Positions 51,901 through 60,131 are shown, counted from the stretch's first letter. The stretch is 64,000 nt of DNA from DATFQE01 sp963739085 (GCA_963739085.1 CAVTZA010000007.1:62001-126000), one strand, 5' to 3'. Program-made: numbers and translations. The notes: generated by a model not told the origin, from the sequence alone.

Positions 51901-51967
51901 CCTGCCCGATCACGATCGGGCCCGAGCCGATCAGGCAGACGGACTCGAGGTCATGCCGCCTGGGCAA
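48884..51967 (-). CDS. carB: Carbamoyl-phosphate synthase large subunit
   Basis: A 1027-residue CarB with two ATP-grasp halves (GSGPIVIGQACEFDYAG near the N-terminus; GSGPNRIGQGIEFDYCC near 515), an oligomerisation domain between them (about 400-510), and a C-terminal MGS-like allosteric domain (about 900-1020, LSVRDADKTAAVPLAHAL). It makes carbamoyl phosphate from glutamine nitrogen, bicarbonate and ATP. Slightly shorter than the E. coli protein. TTG start, 17 bases inside the carA end. Confidence 0.97.
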   Translation of the reverse strand: MPRRHDLESVCLIGSGPIVIGQACEFDYAGCQALKVLREDGFRTVVVNSNPATIMTDPGFADRTYVEPLDFEALIDVLAREEPDALLPTMGGQTALNLALELAESGVLADLGIELIGAPVDVIRRAEDRDRFRETVRMAGLKVPESTVVASWDDVPDELTFPVILRPAFTLGGHGGGTAYSWPEFEALLERAFRESPVHQVLVEESLLGWDEFELELMRDKVDNVVVVCSIENLDPMGVHTGDSVTVAPQMTLSDEAYQELRDAALVVIRAVGVETGGANIQFARERVSGELRVIEMNPRVSRSSALASKATGYPIAKVAAKLALGYTLDEIPNDLTRTTPASFEPTLDYVVVKFPRFAFEKFPGADQTLGTQMKSVGEAMGIGRTFTEAFAKAMRSREIADAWRPANLHPWFQAELDRMDAALARVRSLDNLVADDFLQLKRLGLSDTELAIACGATEDEVRAKRRSCGVRPAYRRVDSCAGEVEAASSYYYSTWGEADEQPASALDGRSVIILGSGPNRIGQGIEFDYCCVHAAQSFRALGYEAVMVNCNPETVSTDYDTSDRLYFEPLRVEEVLAVCEREQPAGVVIQFGGQTPLKLARALEAAGWPILGTPFDAVDLAEDRERFAALCDDLGIRVPAWGMADNEDEAAAVARRIGYPVLVRPSYVLGGRNMVVCYDEETVRSAAPDGVRTLVDRFLESAVEIDVDAVSDGEDTWVAAVMQHVEEAGVHSGDSACVLPAPGLAEAATAEIEDVVRRLARALGVVGVLNVQLAVADGEVFVLEVNPRASRTVPFASKAIGTNLVDAACRVAAGARLADLDLQAYGPAYGPQLHQVSVKAAVLPFIRFPGADPVLGPEMRSTGEVMASASDFPTAFAKAERAAGRPLPSGGTAFLSVRDADKTAAVPLAHALARLGFSLVATAGTARTLAAAGIPVDRVRKVGEEGEGHTVVDLVRRGRCDLVVNTPGGGSGARSDGYRIREAALSARIPCITTLSGARAAAHAIANARGETVLSLQERIDEARSA

Positions 51968-53000
51968 GGCTCACCTCCTCGACCCAGCTCTCGATCAGCG
52001 GCCGGGCGTCGTGGGGGCCGGGGCCCGCCTCCGGGTGGAACTGGAGCGAGCGTGCGCGGAGCTGCGGGTAGTCGATGCCCTCGACGGTGCCGTCGTAGAG
52101 GGACACGTGCGTCGCCTCGATCGCCTCCGTGGCGCGCACCGCGAACCCGTGATTCTGGCTCGTGACGAGCACGCGGCCGGTGGCTCGTTCGAGCACGGGG
52201 TGGTTGGCGCCGCGATGCCCGAAGCGGAGCTTGAACGTCTCGAGACCGGTGGCCAGCGCGAGCAGCTGGTGTCCGAGGCAGATGCCGAGCACGGGAACGT
52301 GTCCGAGCAGCCGGCGCACTTCCTCGATCTGCGGCGTCAGGGCAGCCGGGTCGCCGGGGCCGTTCGAGAGCAGGACGCCGTCGGGCCCGGTCTCCAGCAG
52401 GGCGGCGGCCGGCGTGTCGTGCGGGTAGACGGCGACCTGTGCACCGGCGGCCGTGAGCCGGTCGACGATCGAGCGCTTGCAGCCGTAGTCGAGCACCGCG
52501 ACACGCAGGCGCCCGTCGCCGCCGCGCACATAGGGCTCCCTCGTCGAGACGGCTGCTGCGAGCGCGCGGCCCTCCATCGGGGGCAGCTCGCGGACCGCAC
52601 GAAGCGCCTCATCGACCGATGCGTCCCCGGCGACGACGGCGGCCCGCATCGCGCCGCCCTCGCGAAGCTTGTGCACGAGCGAGCGCGTGTCGATGCCGGA
52701 TAGCGCCGGGAGGCCGTGCTCCGTGAGCCAGTCCGTCCAGGCGGGGCCGCGCGCCTCGCGCATGATCACGGCCCTCGCGTGCGCCGCACGCGACTCGCTG
52801 CGGTGCGGCGCCACCCCGTAGTTGCCGACCATCGGCGCGGTGAAGCAGACGAGCTGCTCGGCGTAGCTCGGGTCGGTGACGACCTCCTGGTACCCGGTCA
52901 TCGCGGTCGTGAAGACGGCCTCGCCCAGGGCGTACCCCTGCGCGCCCACGGACTCGCCGCGGAACGTCGTGCCGTCCTCCAGGACGAGGAAGCCCGTCAT
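51951..53000 (-). CDS. carA: Carbamoyl-phosphate synthase small subunit
   Basis: A 349-residue glutaminase subunit: LVLEDGTTFRGESVGA start, GSVIMREA-like region, and the class-I amidotransferase triad with the nucleophile in LGICLGHQLLALA and His in LQFHPEAGPGPHD. It supplies ammonia to CarB. The ATG overlaps the pyrC stop (ATGA). Confidence 0.97.
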   Translation of the reverse strand: MTGFLVLEDGTTFRGESVGAQGYALGEAVFTTAMTGYQEVVTDPSYAEQLVCFTAPMVGNYGVAPHRSESRAAHARAVIMREARGPAWTDWLTEHGLPALSGIDTRSLVHKLREGGAMRAAVVAGDASVDEALRAVRELPPMEGRALAAAVSTREPYVRGGDGRLRVAVLDYGCKRSIVDRLTAAGAQVAVYPHDTPAAALLETGPDGVLLSNGPGDPAALTPQIEEVRRLLGHVPVLGICLGHQLLALATGLETFKLRFGHRGANHPVLERATGRVLVTSQNHGFAVRATEAIEATHVSLYDGTVEGIDYPQLRARSLQFHPEAGPGPHDARPLIESWVEEVSLAQAA

Positions 53001-54298
53001 GCTTCGAAGGCCACCCGTCCGTCGGCGATCGTCAGCCGCACCTTTCCCTTCAGCGTCGTGCCGAGCAGCCACGAGTTGGTCGAGCGCGAGCGGAAGCTCT
53101 CCTCGCTGACGCGCCAGCTTGCCGCGGTGTCGACGAGGGTCAGGTTCGCAGGGGCGCCGACCGCAATCCGGGGCCGGTCGAGGCCGAAGATCCTCGCCGG
53201 GCCGGCCGACATGCGCTCGAGCAGCGTCTCGAGCTTGACGAGGCCGGGCTCGACCAGCTGCGTGTAGAGGGCGGCGAAGGCGGTCTCGAGCCCGGTGACG
53301 CCGAACGGCGCCGCCTCGAACGGCACTTCCTTCTCGTGCCGGGCGTGCGGGGCGTGGTCGGTGGCGACGGCGGCGATCGTCCCGTCGCGCAGGCCCTCGA
53401 TCAGGACCGAGCGGTCCTGCGCGGATCGCAGCGGCGGGTTCATCTTGACGTTCGGGTCGAGCGTCCGGACCGCCTCGTCGGTCAGGCAGAGGTGATGTGG
53501 CGTGACCTCGCCGCTGACCGGCAGGCCTGCGGACTGCGCCCGCCCGAGCGCCTCGACCGACTCGCGCGCGGACAGGTGCAGCAGGTGGAGCGGGAGGGCC
53601 TCGTAGGCGGCGAGCGCGAGGTCGCGCTCGACCATGACGCTCTCCGCGACCGAGGGGTAGCCGGCGAAGCCGAGCTCCGCGGACACCGCGCCTTCGTGCA
53701 TCTGGCCGTCCCGCGAGAGCGTTGCCTCCTCGCAGTGGAGTGCCAGCGGGCGGCCCGTGATCGCGCTGTACTGGAGGGCGCGGCGCATCAGGCCGGCGGC
53801 CGCGACCGGACGCCCGTCGTCGGAGAAGCCGACAGCGCCGCACTCGGCGAGCTCGCCCATCTCGGCCAGCTCACCCCCCTCCGACCCCTTCGAGATCGCG
53901 GCCAGGTACCCGACCGGCACGTGGGCCTCCTCCGCGGCCGTCTCGGCGAGCGAGCGCAGCACCGAGGCCGAGTCGACGACCGGGTCGGTGTTGGGCATCG
54001 CCAGGATCGCGCAGTAGCCGCCGGCCGCGGCCGCCGCCGTGCCTGACCCGATCGTCTCCTCGTCCTCGCGCCCAGGGGTGCGCAGGTGGACGTGCGGGTC
54101 GACGAACGCGGGCGCGAGCAGGAGGCGAGCGCCGTCGACCACGCGGTGGCCGTTCGCGTCGACCGCGGTTCCGATCGCGGCGATCGTCCCGCCGTCGACG
54201 CGGACGTCGAGCTGCGCGTCGACGCCCTCGACGGGGTCGAGCACGCGGGCGCCGCGAATGACGACGTCCGCCTTCGGAGTGTCCTTCGTCCAGAGCAT
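52997..54298 (-). CDS. pyrC: Dihydroorotase
   Basis: A 433-residue type-I dihydroorotase: metal-binding DPHVHLRTPGREDEETI, substrate MPNTDP, ALHCEE, LHLLHLSARESVE, EVTPHHL and the catalytic Asp in ATDHAPHARHEK. It closes N-carbamoyl-aspartate to dihydroorotate. It overlaps pyrB by one base and carA by four. Confidence 0.96.
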   Translation of the reverse strand: MLWTKDTPKADVVIRGARVLDPVEGVDAQLDVRVDGGTIAAIGTAVDANGHRVVDGARLLLAPAFVDPHVHLRTPGREDEETIGSGTAAAAAGGYCAILAMPNTDPVVDSASVLRSLAETAAEEAHVPVGYLAAISKGSEGGELAEMGELAECGAVGFSDDGRPVAAAGLMRRALQYSAITGRPLALHCEEATLSRDGQMHEGAVSAELGFAGYPSVAESVMVERDLALAAYEALPLHLLHLSARESVEALGRAQSAGLPVSGEVTPHHLCLTDEAVRTLDPNVKMNPPLRSAQDRSVLIEGLRDGTIAAVATDHAPHARHEKEVPFEAAPFGVTGLETAFAALYTQLVEPGLVKLETLLERMSAGPARIFGLDRPRIAVGAPANLTLVDTAASWRVSEESFRSRSTNSWLLGTTLKGKVRLTIADGRVAFEA

Positions 54299-55293
54299 CA
54301 GGCCACCTCGTGGATCGCGAGGGCTGGGGCGGCGACCGGCCCCTGCGTGAGCAGGTCGTAGAGCACTGCCATGCGCGTGACGAGCCCGGCGCGGACCTGT
54401 GTCTCGATCAGCGAGTCGGTCGAGTCGGCCACCGCGGGGTCGATCTCGACGCCGCGGTTCATCGGGCCCGGGTGCATCACCTTCTGGCCCGGCCGCAGGC
54501 GTTCCGGCGTCACCCCCCAGCGCGCGGTGTACTCGCGCAGGCTCGGCACGTAGCTCGCGCCCTCCTGCATGCGCTCGCGCTGCATGCGGAGGACGTAGAC
54601 GACGTCGGCGTGCGCGATCGTGCGGATGTCCGTGGAGGTCTCGCAGCCGAGCGCCTCGATCCCGCGGGGCAGGAGCGACGGCGGCGCGACGAGCGTCACC
54701 CGGGCGCCCAGGAGAACGAGCGCCTGGATGTTCGAGCGTGCGACGCGCGAGTGGAGGACGTCGCCCACGATCGCCACGTGCAGGGCCTCGACGCGGCCGA
54801 ACTCCTCCTGGATCGTGTAGAGGTCGAGCAGCGCCTGGGTCGGGTGCTGGTGCTTGCCGTCGCCGGCGTTGACCACGTGGGCCTCGGTCACGCGCGCGAC
54901 GAGCTGCGGCGCGCCGATCTGCGGGTGCCGCAGGACGATCACATCGGGGTCGTAGGCCGCGAGCGTCAGAGCCGTGTCCTTGAGGGACTCGCCCTTGTCG
55001 ACCGACGAGCCGACCGCCTTGATCGACATCGTGTCCGCGGAGAGGCGCTTCGCCGCGAGCTCGAAGCTCGACGACGTGCGCGTCGAGGACTCGTAGAAGA
55101 CGTTGACGACCGTGCGCCCGCGCAGCGTCGGCAGCTTCTTCATCTCGCGCTCGAGTGAGCGCGCGAAGCTGCGTGCCGTGGCGAGCAGGCGCTCCACGTC
55201 CTCACGGGTCAGGTCGCAGATCGAGATCAGGTGGCGCCGGGCCGGCGGGTCCGGCGGTCGCAGGTCGTCTCGCATGACGTGGATGTCGGCCAT
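54298..55293 (-). CDS. pyrB: Aspartate carbamoyltransferase catalytic subunit
   Basis: A 331-residue ATCase: carbamoyl-phosphate loop STRTSSSFE (70-78), KGESLKDTA, HPTQALLDL and HPGPMNRGVEI. No pyrI regulatory chain is present, as expected for actinobacteria; control is by PyrR instead. It overlaps the pyrR stop by one base. Confidence 0.97.
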   Translation of the reverse strand: MADIHVMRDDLRPPDPPARRHLISICDLTREDVERLLATARSFARSLEREMKKLPTLRGRTVVNVFYESSTRTSSSFELAAKRLSADTMSIKAVGSSVDKGESLKDTALTLAAYDPDVIVLRHPQIGAPQLVARVTEAHVVNAGDGKHQHPTQALLDLYTIQEEFGRVEALHVAIVGDVLHSRVARSNIQALVLLGARVTLVAPPSLLPRGIEALGCETSTDIRTIAHADVVYVLRMQRERMQEGASYVPSLREYTARWGVTPERLRPGQKVMHPGPMNRGVEIDPAVADSTDSLIETQVRAGLVTRMAVLYDLLTQGPVAAPALAIHEVA

Positions 55294-55877
55294 CAGCCCT
55301 CCTCGGGGGCGGGGATCAGAAGGACGCGGTCGACCTCGTCGACCTCGACGAGCTGCACCTGGATGCGCTCGTCACGTGCGCTCGGCAGGTTCTTGCCGAC
55401 GTAGTCGGGACGGATCGGAAGCTCGCGGTGGCCGCGGTCGGCGAGCACGGCCAGCTGCACCCGTTCAGGGCGGCCGTAGTCGAAGAGCGCCTCGATCGCC
55501 GCGCGGATTGTGCGGCCCGTGTAGAGGACGTCGTCGACGAGCACCACGGTCTTGCCCTCGAGCGGGAAGTCCAGGCTCGTCGCGCGGACGACCGGCTGCG
55601 CGTGCCGGGGAGCTCCGCGGCCGCGCACGCTGACGTCGTCGCGGTAGAAGGTGATGTCGACCGTGCCCGCAGCAGGCTCGACTCCGGAGAGCTCGGCGAT
55701 CTGACGTCGCAGCCGCTGCGCAAGCGGGACGCCGCGCGTATGGATGCCGACGAGCGCGAGGCGCCCGAGGTCGGCGTTGCCCTCGACGATCTCGTGCGCG
55801 ATCCGCCTCAGCGTCCGCGCCATCGCGTCCTCGTCGAGCAGGAGCTTCTCGGCCGAGGTCTCGGCAGGCTGGGGCAC
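55293..55877 (-). CDS. pyrR: Pyrimidine operon regulator PyrR
   Basis: A 194-residue PRTase-fold protein with the PRPP motif VVLVDDVLYTGRT and GIHTRGVPLAQRL. PyrR binds UMP/UTP and the pyr leader RNA and also has weak uracil phosphoribosyltransferase activity. I chose the GTG at 55877 because AAGGAG lies seven bases upstream; an in-frame GTG eight codons earlier would start inside the RNA control element. The PyrR-binding loop is 17 bases before this start. Confidence 0.95.
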   Translation of the reverse strand: MPQPAETSAEKLLLDEDAMARTLRRIAHEIVEGNADLGRLALVGIHTRGVPLAQRLRRQIAELSGVEPAAGTVDITFYRDDVSVRGRGAPRHAQPVVRATSLDFPLEGKTVVLVDDVLYTGRTIRAAIEALFDYGRPERVQLAVLADRGHRELPIRPDYVGKNLPSARDERIQVQLVEVDEVDRVLLIPAPEEG

Positions 55878-55893
55878 GAACACTCTCCTTCTC

Positions 55894-55907
55894 GGCCTCA
55901 CGGGACC
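55894..55907 (-). promoter_or_regulatory. PyrR-binding RNA loop
   Basis: The minus-strand sequence GGTCCCGTGAGGCC matches the PyrR recognition element ARUCC-N-GNGAGGYU and folds as GGUC/GGCC closing the hexaloop CCGUGA, which fits the required CNGNGA. The Shine-Dalgarno AAGGAG of pyrR follows three to five bases later. PyrR bound with UMP could therefore hide the ribosome site, as proposed for mycobacterial pyrR. Confidence 0.75.
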
Positions 55908-55910
55908 GTG

Positions 55911-55972
55911 TTAAAGGACGAAGCGAGCGGACTGTAACCGCCCGGGCGGACGGAGTCGAATCAGTCCTTTAA
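55911..55972 (-). promoter_or_regulatory. pyr operon promoter region with inverted repeats
   Basis: TTAAAGGAC and GTCCTTTAA are perfect 9-base inverted arms 44 bases apart; the first overlaps the stop of the MFS gene. A second pair, GGACTG and CAGTCC, shares bases with the first, so the two foldings exclude each other. A candidate promoter TTCGAC-18-TACAGT (minus strand) lies between the arms. Confidence 0.4.
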
Positions 55973-57138
55973 GAGGCGCGCTCGGCGGCGAGGAGCGGAC
56001 CGAAGGTGGCGAACGCGCCCAGCGGCAGCAAAGCGAGCAGGCCGAAGCCGACCGACCAGGAGGTCGCACCGACCACGGCCGCGAAGCCGAGCGGCGCGAG
56101 CATCGAGCCAAGACCGAGCGCCGTCTGCTGGAAGCCGAGCGCAGCCCCGCTCCGCTCGCGGCCGGCGAGCTCGGCCGTCGCGGTGAACGACAGGCCGTTC
56201 CAGCCCACCGCGAGCGCGCCGGCGGCGACCAACGACGCGATCAGCACGGGGTCGGGGGCCTCCGTGAGGATGGCGGCGCACGCCATCGCCGCCGCCAGCG
56301 CGACGCTCAGCGTCCTCAGCGGGCGCAGGCGGCTGCCGATCCGGTCGGACAAGCGCCCGAGCCCGATCCGGAGCACCGCGCCGGCGACATTGATGACCGC
56401 GAGGACGACACCCGCTGCGCCAGGCGACAGGCCTCGTTCCTCGTGGAGGTAGAGCACGACGAACCCGGTCAGGGCGATCTGCACCGAGACGAGCAAGGTG
56501 CTACCCGCGGCCAGCTGCCAGAGACGGCGGTCGCGGAGCGGGCTCGTCACCTGGCCTGCGATCGTCTCCTCCGGGAAACCGGGCGCCTCGCGAAGCCACG
56601 TGAACGCGGCGGCCGCAGCGAGCGCGCATCCGCCGGCCAGCGCCGCGAAGGCCGCGCCCAGTCCGTGGCGCGACGCGAGGAGCGGCAGGATGAGCGCGCC
56701 GAGGCCGCCCCCGACCGGGACGGCCGTCTGCCGGATCCCGAGCGCCAGCCCGCGCTCGCTCGCCGGAAACCACGACATGACCGCTCGCCCGGTGGCGGCG
56801 TTCACGGCCGCCCCGGCCATGCCGGCCAGCGTGACGAAGACGACGAGCAGCAGGAAGTCGTCGGCGGTGGCCGCGAGCAGCAGCAGCGCCGAAGCGGTTC
56901 CGAGGCCGATGGAGACGACGATTCGCTCGCCGACGCGGTCCGTCAGCAGGCCCCAGGCCAGCAGCGTCAGCGTCATTCCGCCGGTCGAAAGCGCGATCGC
57001 GAGACCGAGCTCGCCCAGGCCCACGCCGAACTGCTCCTGGAGCGCAGGCGCAAGGACGGCAAAGGCGAAGAGCGCCGCCGCGAACGACGTCTGCGCGAGG
57101 AACCCCACCCCGAGGACGACGTAGCGATAGCGCTGCAT
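55969..57138 (-). CDS. Major facilitator superfamily transporter
   Basis: A 389-residue protein with 12 predicted helices, the loop 2-3 motif LLTDRVGERIVV, the loop 8-9 repeat LGRLSDRIGSRLRP, and SERGLALGIRQTAVPVGGGLG in helix 4-5, as in nitrate/oxalate or cyanate-type MFS members. Substrate unknown. TAGCGT ends seven bases before the ATG without a Shine-Dalgarno site (leaderless type). It is co-oriented with but separate from the pyr operon. Confidence 0.9.
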   Translation of the reverse strand: MQRYRYVVLGVGFLAQTSFAAALFAFAVLAPALQEQFGVGLGELGLAIALSTGGMTLTLLAWGLLTDRVGERIVVSIGLGTASALLLLAATADDFLLLVVFVTLAGMAGAAVNAATGRAVMSWFPASERGLALGIRQTAVPVGGGLGALILPLLASRHGLGAAFAALAGGCALAAAAAFTWLREAPGFPEETIAGQVTSPLRDRRLWQLAAGSTLLVSVQIALTGFVVLYLHEERGLSPGAAGVVLAVINVAGAVLRIGLGRLSDRIGSRLRPLRTLSVALAAAMACAAILTEAPDPVLIASLVAAGALAVGWNGLSFTATAELAGRERSGAALGFQQTALGLGSMLAPLGFAAVVGATSWSVGFGLLALLPLGAFATFGPLLAAERAS

Positions 57139-57190
57139 GCCCGCGACGCTACGCGAACCGAAGGGTCGCGCGGGTGGTCCGGTCGGTGAC

Positions 57191-57196
57191 TACCCT
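57191..57196 (+). promoter_or_regulatory. Leaderless -10 element of the orphan permease
   Basis: TACCCT followed by six bases and the GTG at 57203, the canonical spacing for transcription starting at the first codon. Confidence 0.45.
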
Positions 57197-57202
57197 CCGG
57201 CC

Positions 57203-58198
57203 GTGCTTGCGTACCTGTTTCGACGCGTGCTCTGGGCGATTTTGCTCGTGGTCGTCATGTCGTTCGTGACATACGTCATCTTCTTCCAGATCCCGGCCGA
57301 CCCGGCGCGCTTTGTCGTCCCCAACCAGAATCCGACCGAGCACCAGCTCGAGGTCGCCCGCCACCAGCTCGGCCTGGACGATCCGCTCGTCGTCCAGTAC
57401 GGGCACTTCCTCTGGCGCGCGGCCCACCTCGATCTCGGCGTGTCGTACCAGTCGTTGAGGGGTGATCCCGTGCCCGTCACCGACCTGCTGCGCCAGGCGG
57501 CGCCCGTGACCGCGTCGCTCATCCTCGGCGGCGCGATCCTCTGGCTGCTGCTCTCGATTCCCCTCGGGACGATCTCGGCGCTCAGGCCGGGGTCCCTGCT
57601 CGACCGGGGGATCCTCGTCTTCGTCCTGATCGGGATCTCCGCGCACCCGGTCTCGATCGGGCTCTTCCTGCGCCAGTTCGTCGGCTACAAGTGGCAGCTC
57701 GTCCCGATCGACGGCTACTGCCCGCTGTTCGGCGAGGGGAGCGCTGCGACCGGCTGCTCCGGGGCCGAGGGCTGGCTCCAGCATCTGCTGCTGCCGTGGC
57801 TGACCTTCGCGCTCCTCTTCGCCGCGCTCTACACCCGCATGGTGCGCACCAACGTCATGTTCGGGCTCGAGGAGGGCTGGGTGCGCACCGCGCGCGGGAA
57901 GGGCGCCTCCGAGGTGCGCGTGCTGCGCTCGCACGTGCTGCGCAGCTCTTTGCTGCCGGTCGTGACGATGCTCGGGATGGACATCGGCGTCGCCTTCGGC
58001 GGCGCGATCTTCGTCGAGCGCGTGTTCGGCCTGCCCGGGCTCGGGAACCTGGCGCTCACGGCTTTGTCCGGCAACGTCGGCTTCGACCTGCCGCTGATCG
58101 TCGGCGTGGTGCTCTGCGTGACCACGGCGGTGATCGCCTTCAACCTGATCGTCGACGTGCTCTCGGCGGTACTAGACCCGCGCGTCAGGGTCTACTAG
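57203..58198 (+). CDS. DppB-type peptide/nickel ABC transporter permease, orphan
   Basis: A 331-residue permease of the DppB/OppB family: N-terminal LAYLFRRVLWAILLVVVMSFVTYVIF, the conserved LGLDDPLVVQYGHFLWRA and DLGVSYQS, and the coupling (EAA) loop WVRTARGKGASEVRVLRSHVLRSSLLPVV. The GTG start follows TACCCT by six bases. The usual partners (DppC, ATPases, binding protein) are not adjacent: the next gene is convergent and overlaps by 14 bases. It may work with subunits encoded elsewhere or be a relict. Confidence 0.9.
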   Translation: MLAYLFRRVLWAILLVVVMSFVTYVIFFQIPADPARFVVPNQNPTEHQLEVARHQLGLDDPLVVQYGHFLWRAAHLDLGVSYQSLRGDPVPVTDLLRQAAPVTASLILGGAILWLLLSIPLGTISALRPGSLLDRGILVFVLIGISAHPVSIGLFLRQFVGYKWQLVPIDGYCPLFGEGSAATGCSGAEGWLQHLLLPWLTFALLFAALYTRMVRTNVMFGLEEGWVRTARGKGASEVRVLRSHVLRSSLLPVVTMLGMDIGVAFGGAIFVERVFGLPGLGNLALTALSGNVGFDLPLIVGVVLCVTTAVIAFNLIVDVLSAVLDPRVRVY

Positions 58199-58916
58199 CG
58201 ACCGCGACCACCCACTCCAGCTCGTAGCCCACGCGCTCGGGCAGCTCGTGCTCGGCGCGGGCCAGGCCGTGCTCGAACTCGGCCTCGTCCAGGAGCCTCA
58301 GCGTCGAGATGAAGCGCCCGCGGATCCGCTTCAGCGACTCGTCGCGGCCGATCTCGCCCCGTTGGCTGAGGCGGATCAGGCGGGGCTCGAACCCCGCGGC
58401 TTCGAGCTCTGCGACGAGGGCGTCGGGCTCCGGGAAGCGCTCCCGGTCGATCCGCTCCAGCGAAGGGAAGAGGCGGTTCAGGTAGTAGCGGTCGAAGTGG
58501 GTCGGGTCGAAGGTGGCGATCGCGAGGCGGCCGCCGGGCTGCAGGACGCGCGCCAGCTCTCCGAACGCGGCCGGGCGGTCGACGAGGTGCACGACGAGCC
58601 AGGCGAGCGCCCGCTCGAACCACCCGTCCTTGAACGGGAGGCGCTCCGCCGGCGCGGCCTTGACGTTCAGTCCGCGGGCCCGTGCCTGCGCGGCCATCTC
58701 CGCCGACGGCTCCGCACCCCAGACGCGGCTACCGCGCTCGTGGAGAGCCAGGGCGGCGCGGCCCGTGCCGCAGCCGACATCGAGCACGCGCCGACCGACG
58801 AGATCGGCCTCGCGGGCGAGCAGCTCGAACAGCTCCCACCAGTTCGTGTCGACCGGGCGGAGCTCGTCGTATGTCGCCGCTATCGCGTCGAAATCAGGCT
58901 TCGCCGCCGAGCTCAT
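58185..58916 (-). CDS. SAM-dependent methyltransferase
   Basis: A 243-residue class-I methyltransferase of the UbiE/Methyltransf_11 type: FDAIAATYDELRPVD, motif I VLDVGCGTGRAALAL (about 44-58), WGAEPSAEMAAQAR and ELARVLQPGGRLAIATF. Substrate unknown. Its ATG is 23 bases inside the DUF2007-like gene, so it is coupled to it and to rnz. Confidence 0.9.
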   Translation of the reverse strand: MSSAAKPDFDAIAATYDELRPVDTNWWELFELLAREADLVGRRVLDVGCGTGRAALALHERGSRVWGAEPSAEMAAQARARGLNVKAAPAERLPFKDGWFERALAWLVVHLVDRPAAFGELARVLQPGGRLAIATFDPTHFDRYYLNRLFPSLERIDRERFPEPDALVAELEAAGFEPRLIRLSQRGEIGRDESLKRIRGRFISTLRLLDEAEFEHGLARAEHELPERVGYELEWVVAVASRP

Positions 58917-59127
58917 CCGGCTCGCTGAGCGCTTCGATCGCCGCGAGTGCGTCCTCGATCGAGCCCTCGGGGACGAGCACCTTCGTCGGCACGTCGTCGG
59001 TCGCGCGCGGGTGGTGTTCCACCGCCGGCTCGAGCTCCGACGCGATGCCCGCCTCGCTCAGAAGGGCCTGCAGCTCCTCACCTTCGGTGACGTCGCTTGC
59101 CAGCGCCACCTGCACCATGCCGCTCAT
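58894..59127 (-). CDS. DUF2007-like small protein
   Basis: A 77-residue protein with a beta-alpha-beta pattern (VQVALASDVTEGEELQALLSEAGIASEL...KVLVPEGSIEDALAAIEAL), typical of the DUF2007 putative signal-transducing family. Its ATG overlaps the rnz stop (ATGA). Function unknown; assignment by pattern. Confidence 0.75.
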   Translation of the reverse strand: MSGMVQVALASDVTEGEELQALLSEAGIASELEPAVEHHPRATDDVPTKVLVPEGSIEDALAAIEALSEPDELGGEA

Positions 59128-60125
59128 TCCGTTGCCTCCTGGAGTGTCGTCACGGGTTCTCGCTCGCGGGGGTGCTCGTGAACGGCGCCGCCCTTCACGA
59201 GCACCGGTCCGCCCCGCTCCTCGAAGCGGATGTCGATCGTATCGAAGTCCCTGGGAACGACCGTGTCGCCGAACGACTCGCGCGCCTCCCGCAGGACCTC
59301 GCCGCCCGAGTACCGGTTCGAGAGGTGCGTGAGCGCGAGGAGCCGCACCTCGGCGGCCCGAGCGAGCTCGGCGGCGCCCCGCGCGGTCGAGTGCAGGGTC
59401 TCCTCGGCCCGTTCGCGCTCGTCCTCGCAGAACGTGGCCTCGTGGATCAACAGATCGGCGTGCTGCGCAGCCTCGAGCACGGAGGCGGCCGGAGCGCCGT
59501 CGCCCGCGATGAGCAGCTTCCGCCCGGCACGCGCGGGCCCCAGGACGTCCGCCGGGGAGACGACCTGTCCGTCTGGGAGCGTGACGTCCTCACCGCGCTG
59601 GAGCAGGCCGCGCTCGGGCCCGTGCGGGACGCCGAGCGCGGTCGCGGCCTCCACGTCGAAGCGGCCCGGGCGGGGCGGTTCGACGAGGGCGTAGCCGAGT
59701 GCCGACACGCCGTGGCGCACCGGAAACGTGGACAGGACGTACTCCTCGCGCGTGAGCGCGTCGCCTGGCTCGAGCTCGACCAGCGACAGCTCGTACGTGA
59801 GCCGGCCGAAGATGCGCCGAAGCGACCTGAACAGGTCGTCGAGGCCGGGAGGGCCATAGACCGTCAGCGGCAGCTCTCGTCCCCGCAGCGCGAACGTCTT
59901 GAGCATGCCCGGGAGGCCGAGGTAGTGGTCGGCGTGGTAGTGCGTGAGGAAGACCTCGCGCAGCTCGACGAGGCCGACCGAAGAGCGCAAGAGCTGGCGC
60001 TGCGTGCCCTCGGCGCAGTCGAAGAGCAGCCGCTCGCCGCCTCGGCGGACGAGCAGCGCAGTGGGCGCGCGCTGGGCCGTCGGCATCGAGCCGGAGGTGC
60101 CCAGGAAGACGACGTCGAGATCCAC
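59124..60125 (-). CDS. rnz: Ribonuclease Z (tRNA 3'-processing)
   Basis: A 333-residue RNase Z: FLGTSGSMPTAQRAPTALLV, metal motif THYHADHYLGLPG, HGVSALGYAL, the Asp ligand in IAGDGAPA, HEATF, the HST loop (HSTARGAAELA) and LTHLSNRY. It removes 3' trailers from tRNA precursors. GTG start with TAGACT exactly six bases upstream, no Shine-Dalgarno site: leaderless type. Confidence 0.95.
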   Translation of the reverse strand: MDLDVVFLGTSGSMPTAQRAPTALLVRRGGERLLFDCAEGTQRQLLRSSVGLVELREVFLTHYHADHYLGLPGMLKTFALRGRELPLTVYGPPGLDDLFRSLRRIFGRLTYELSLVELEPGDALTREEYVLSTFPVRHGVSALGYALVEPPRPGRFDVEAATALGVPHGPERGLLQRGEDVTLPDGQVVSPADVLGPARAGRKLLIAGDGAPAASVLEAAQHADLLIHEATFCEDERERAEETLHSTARGAAELARAAEVRLLALTHLSNRYSGGEVLREARESFGDTVVPRDFDTIDIRFEERGGPVLVKGGAVHEHPREREPVTTLQEATE

Positions 60126-60131
60126 GGCGCC

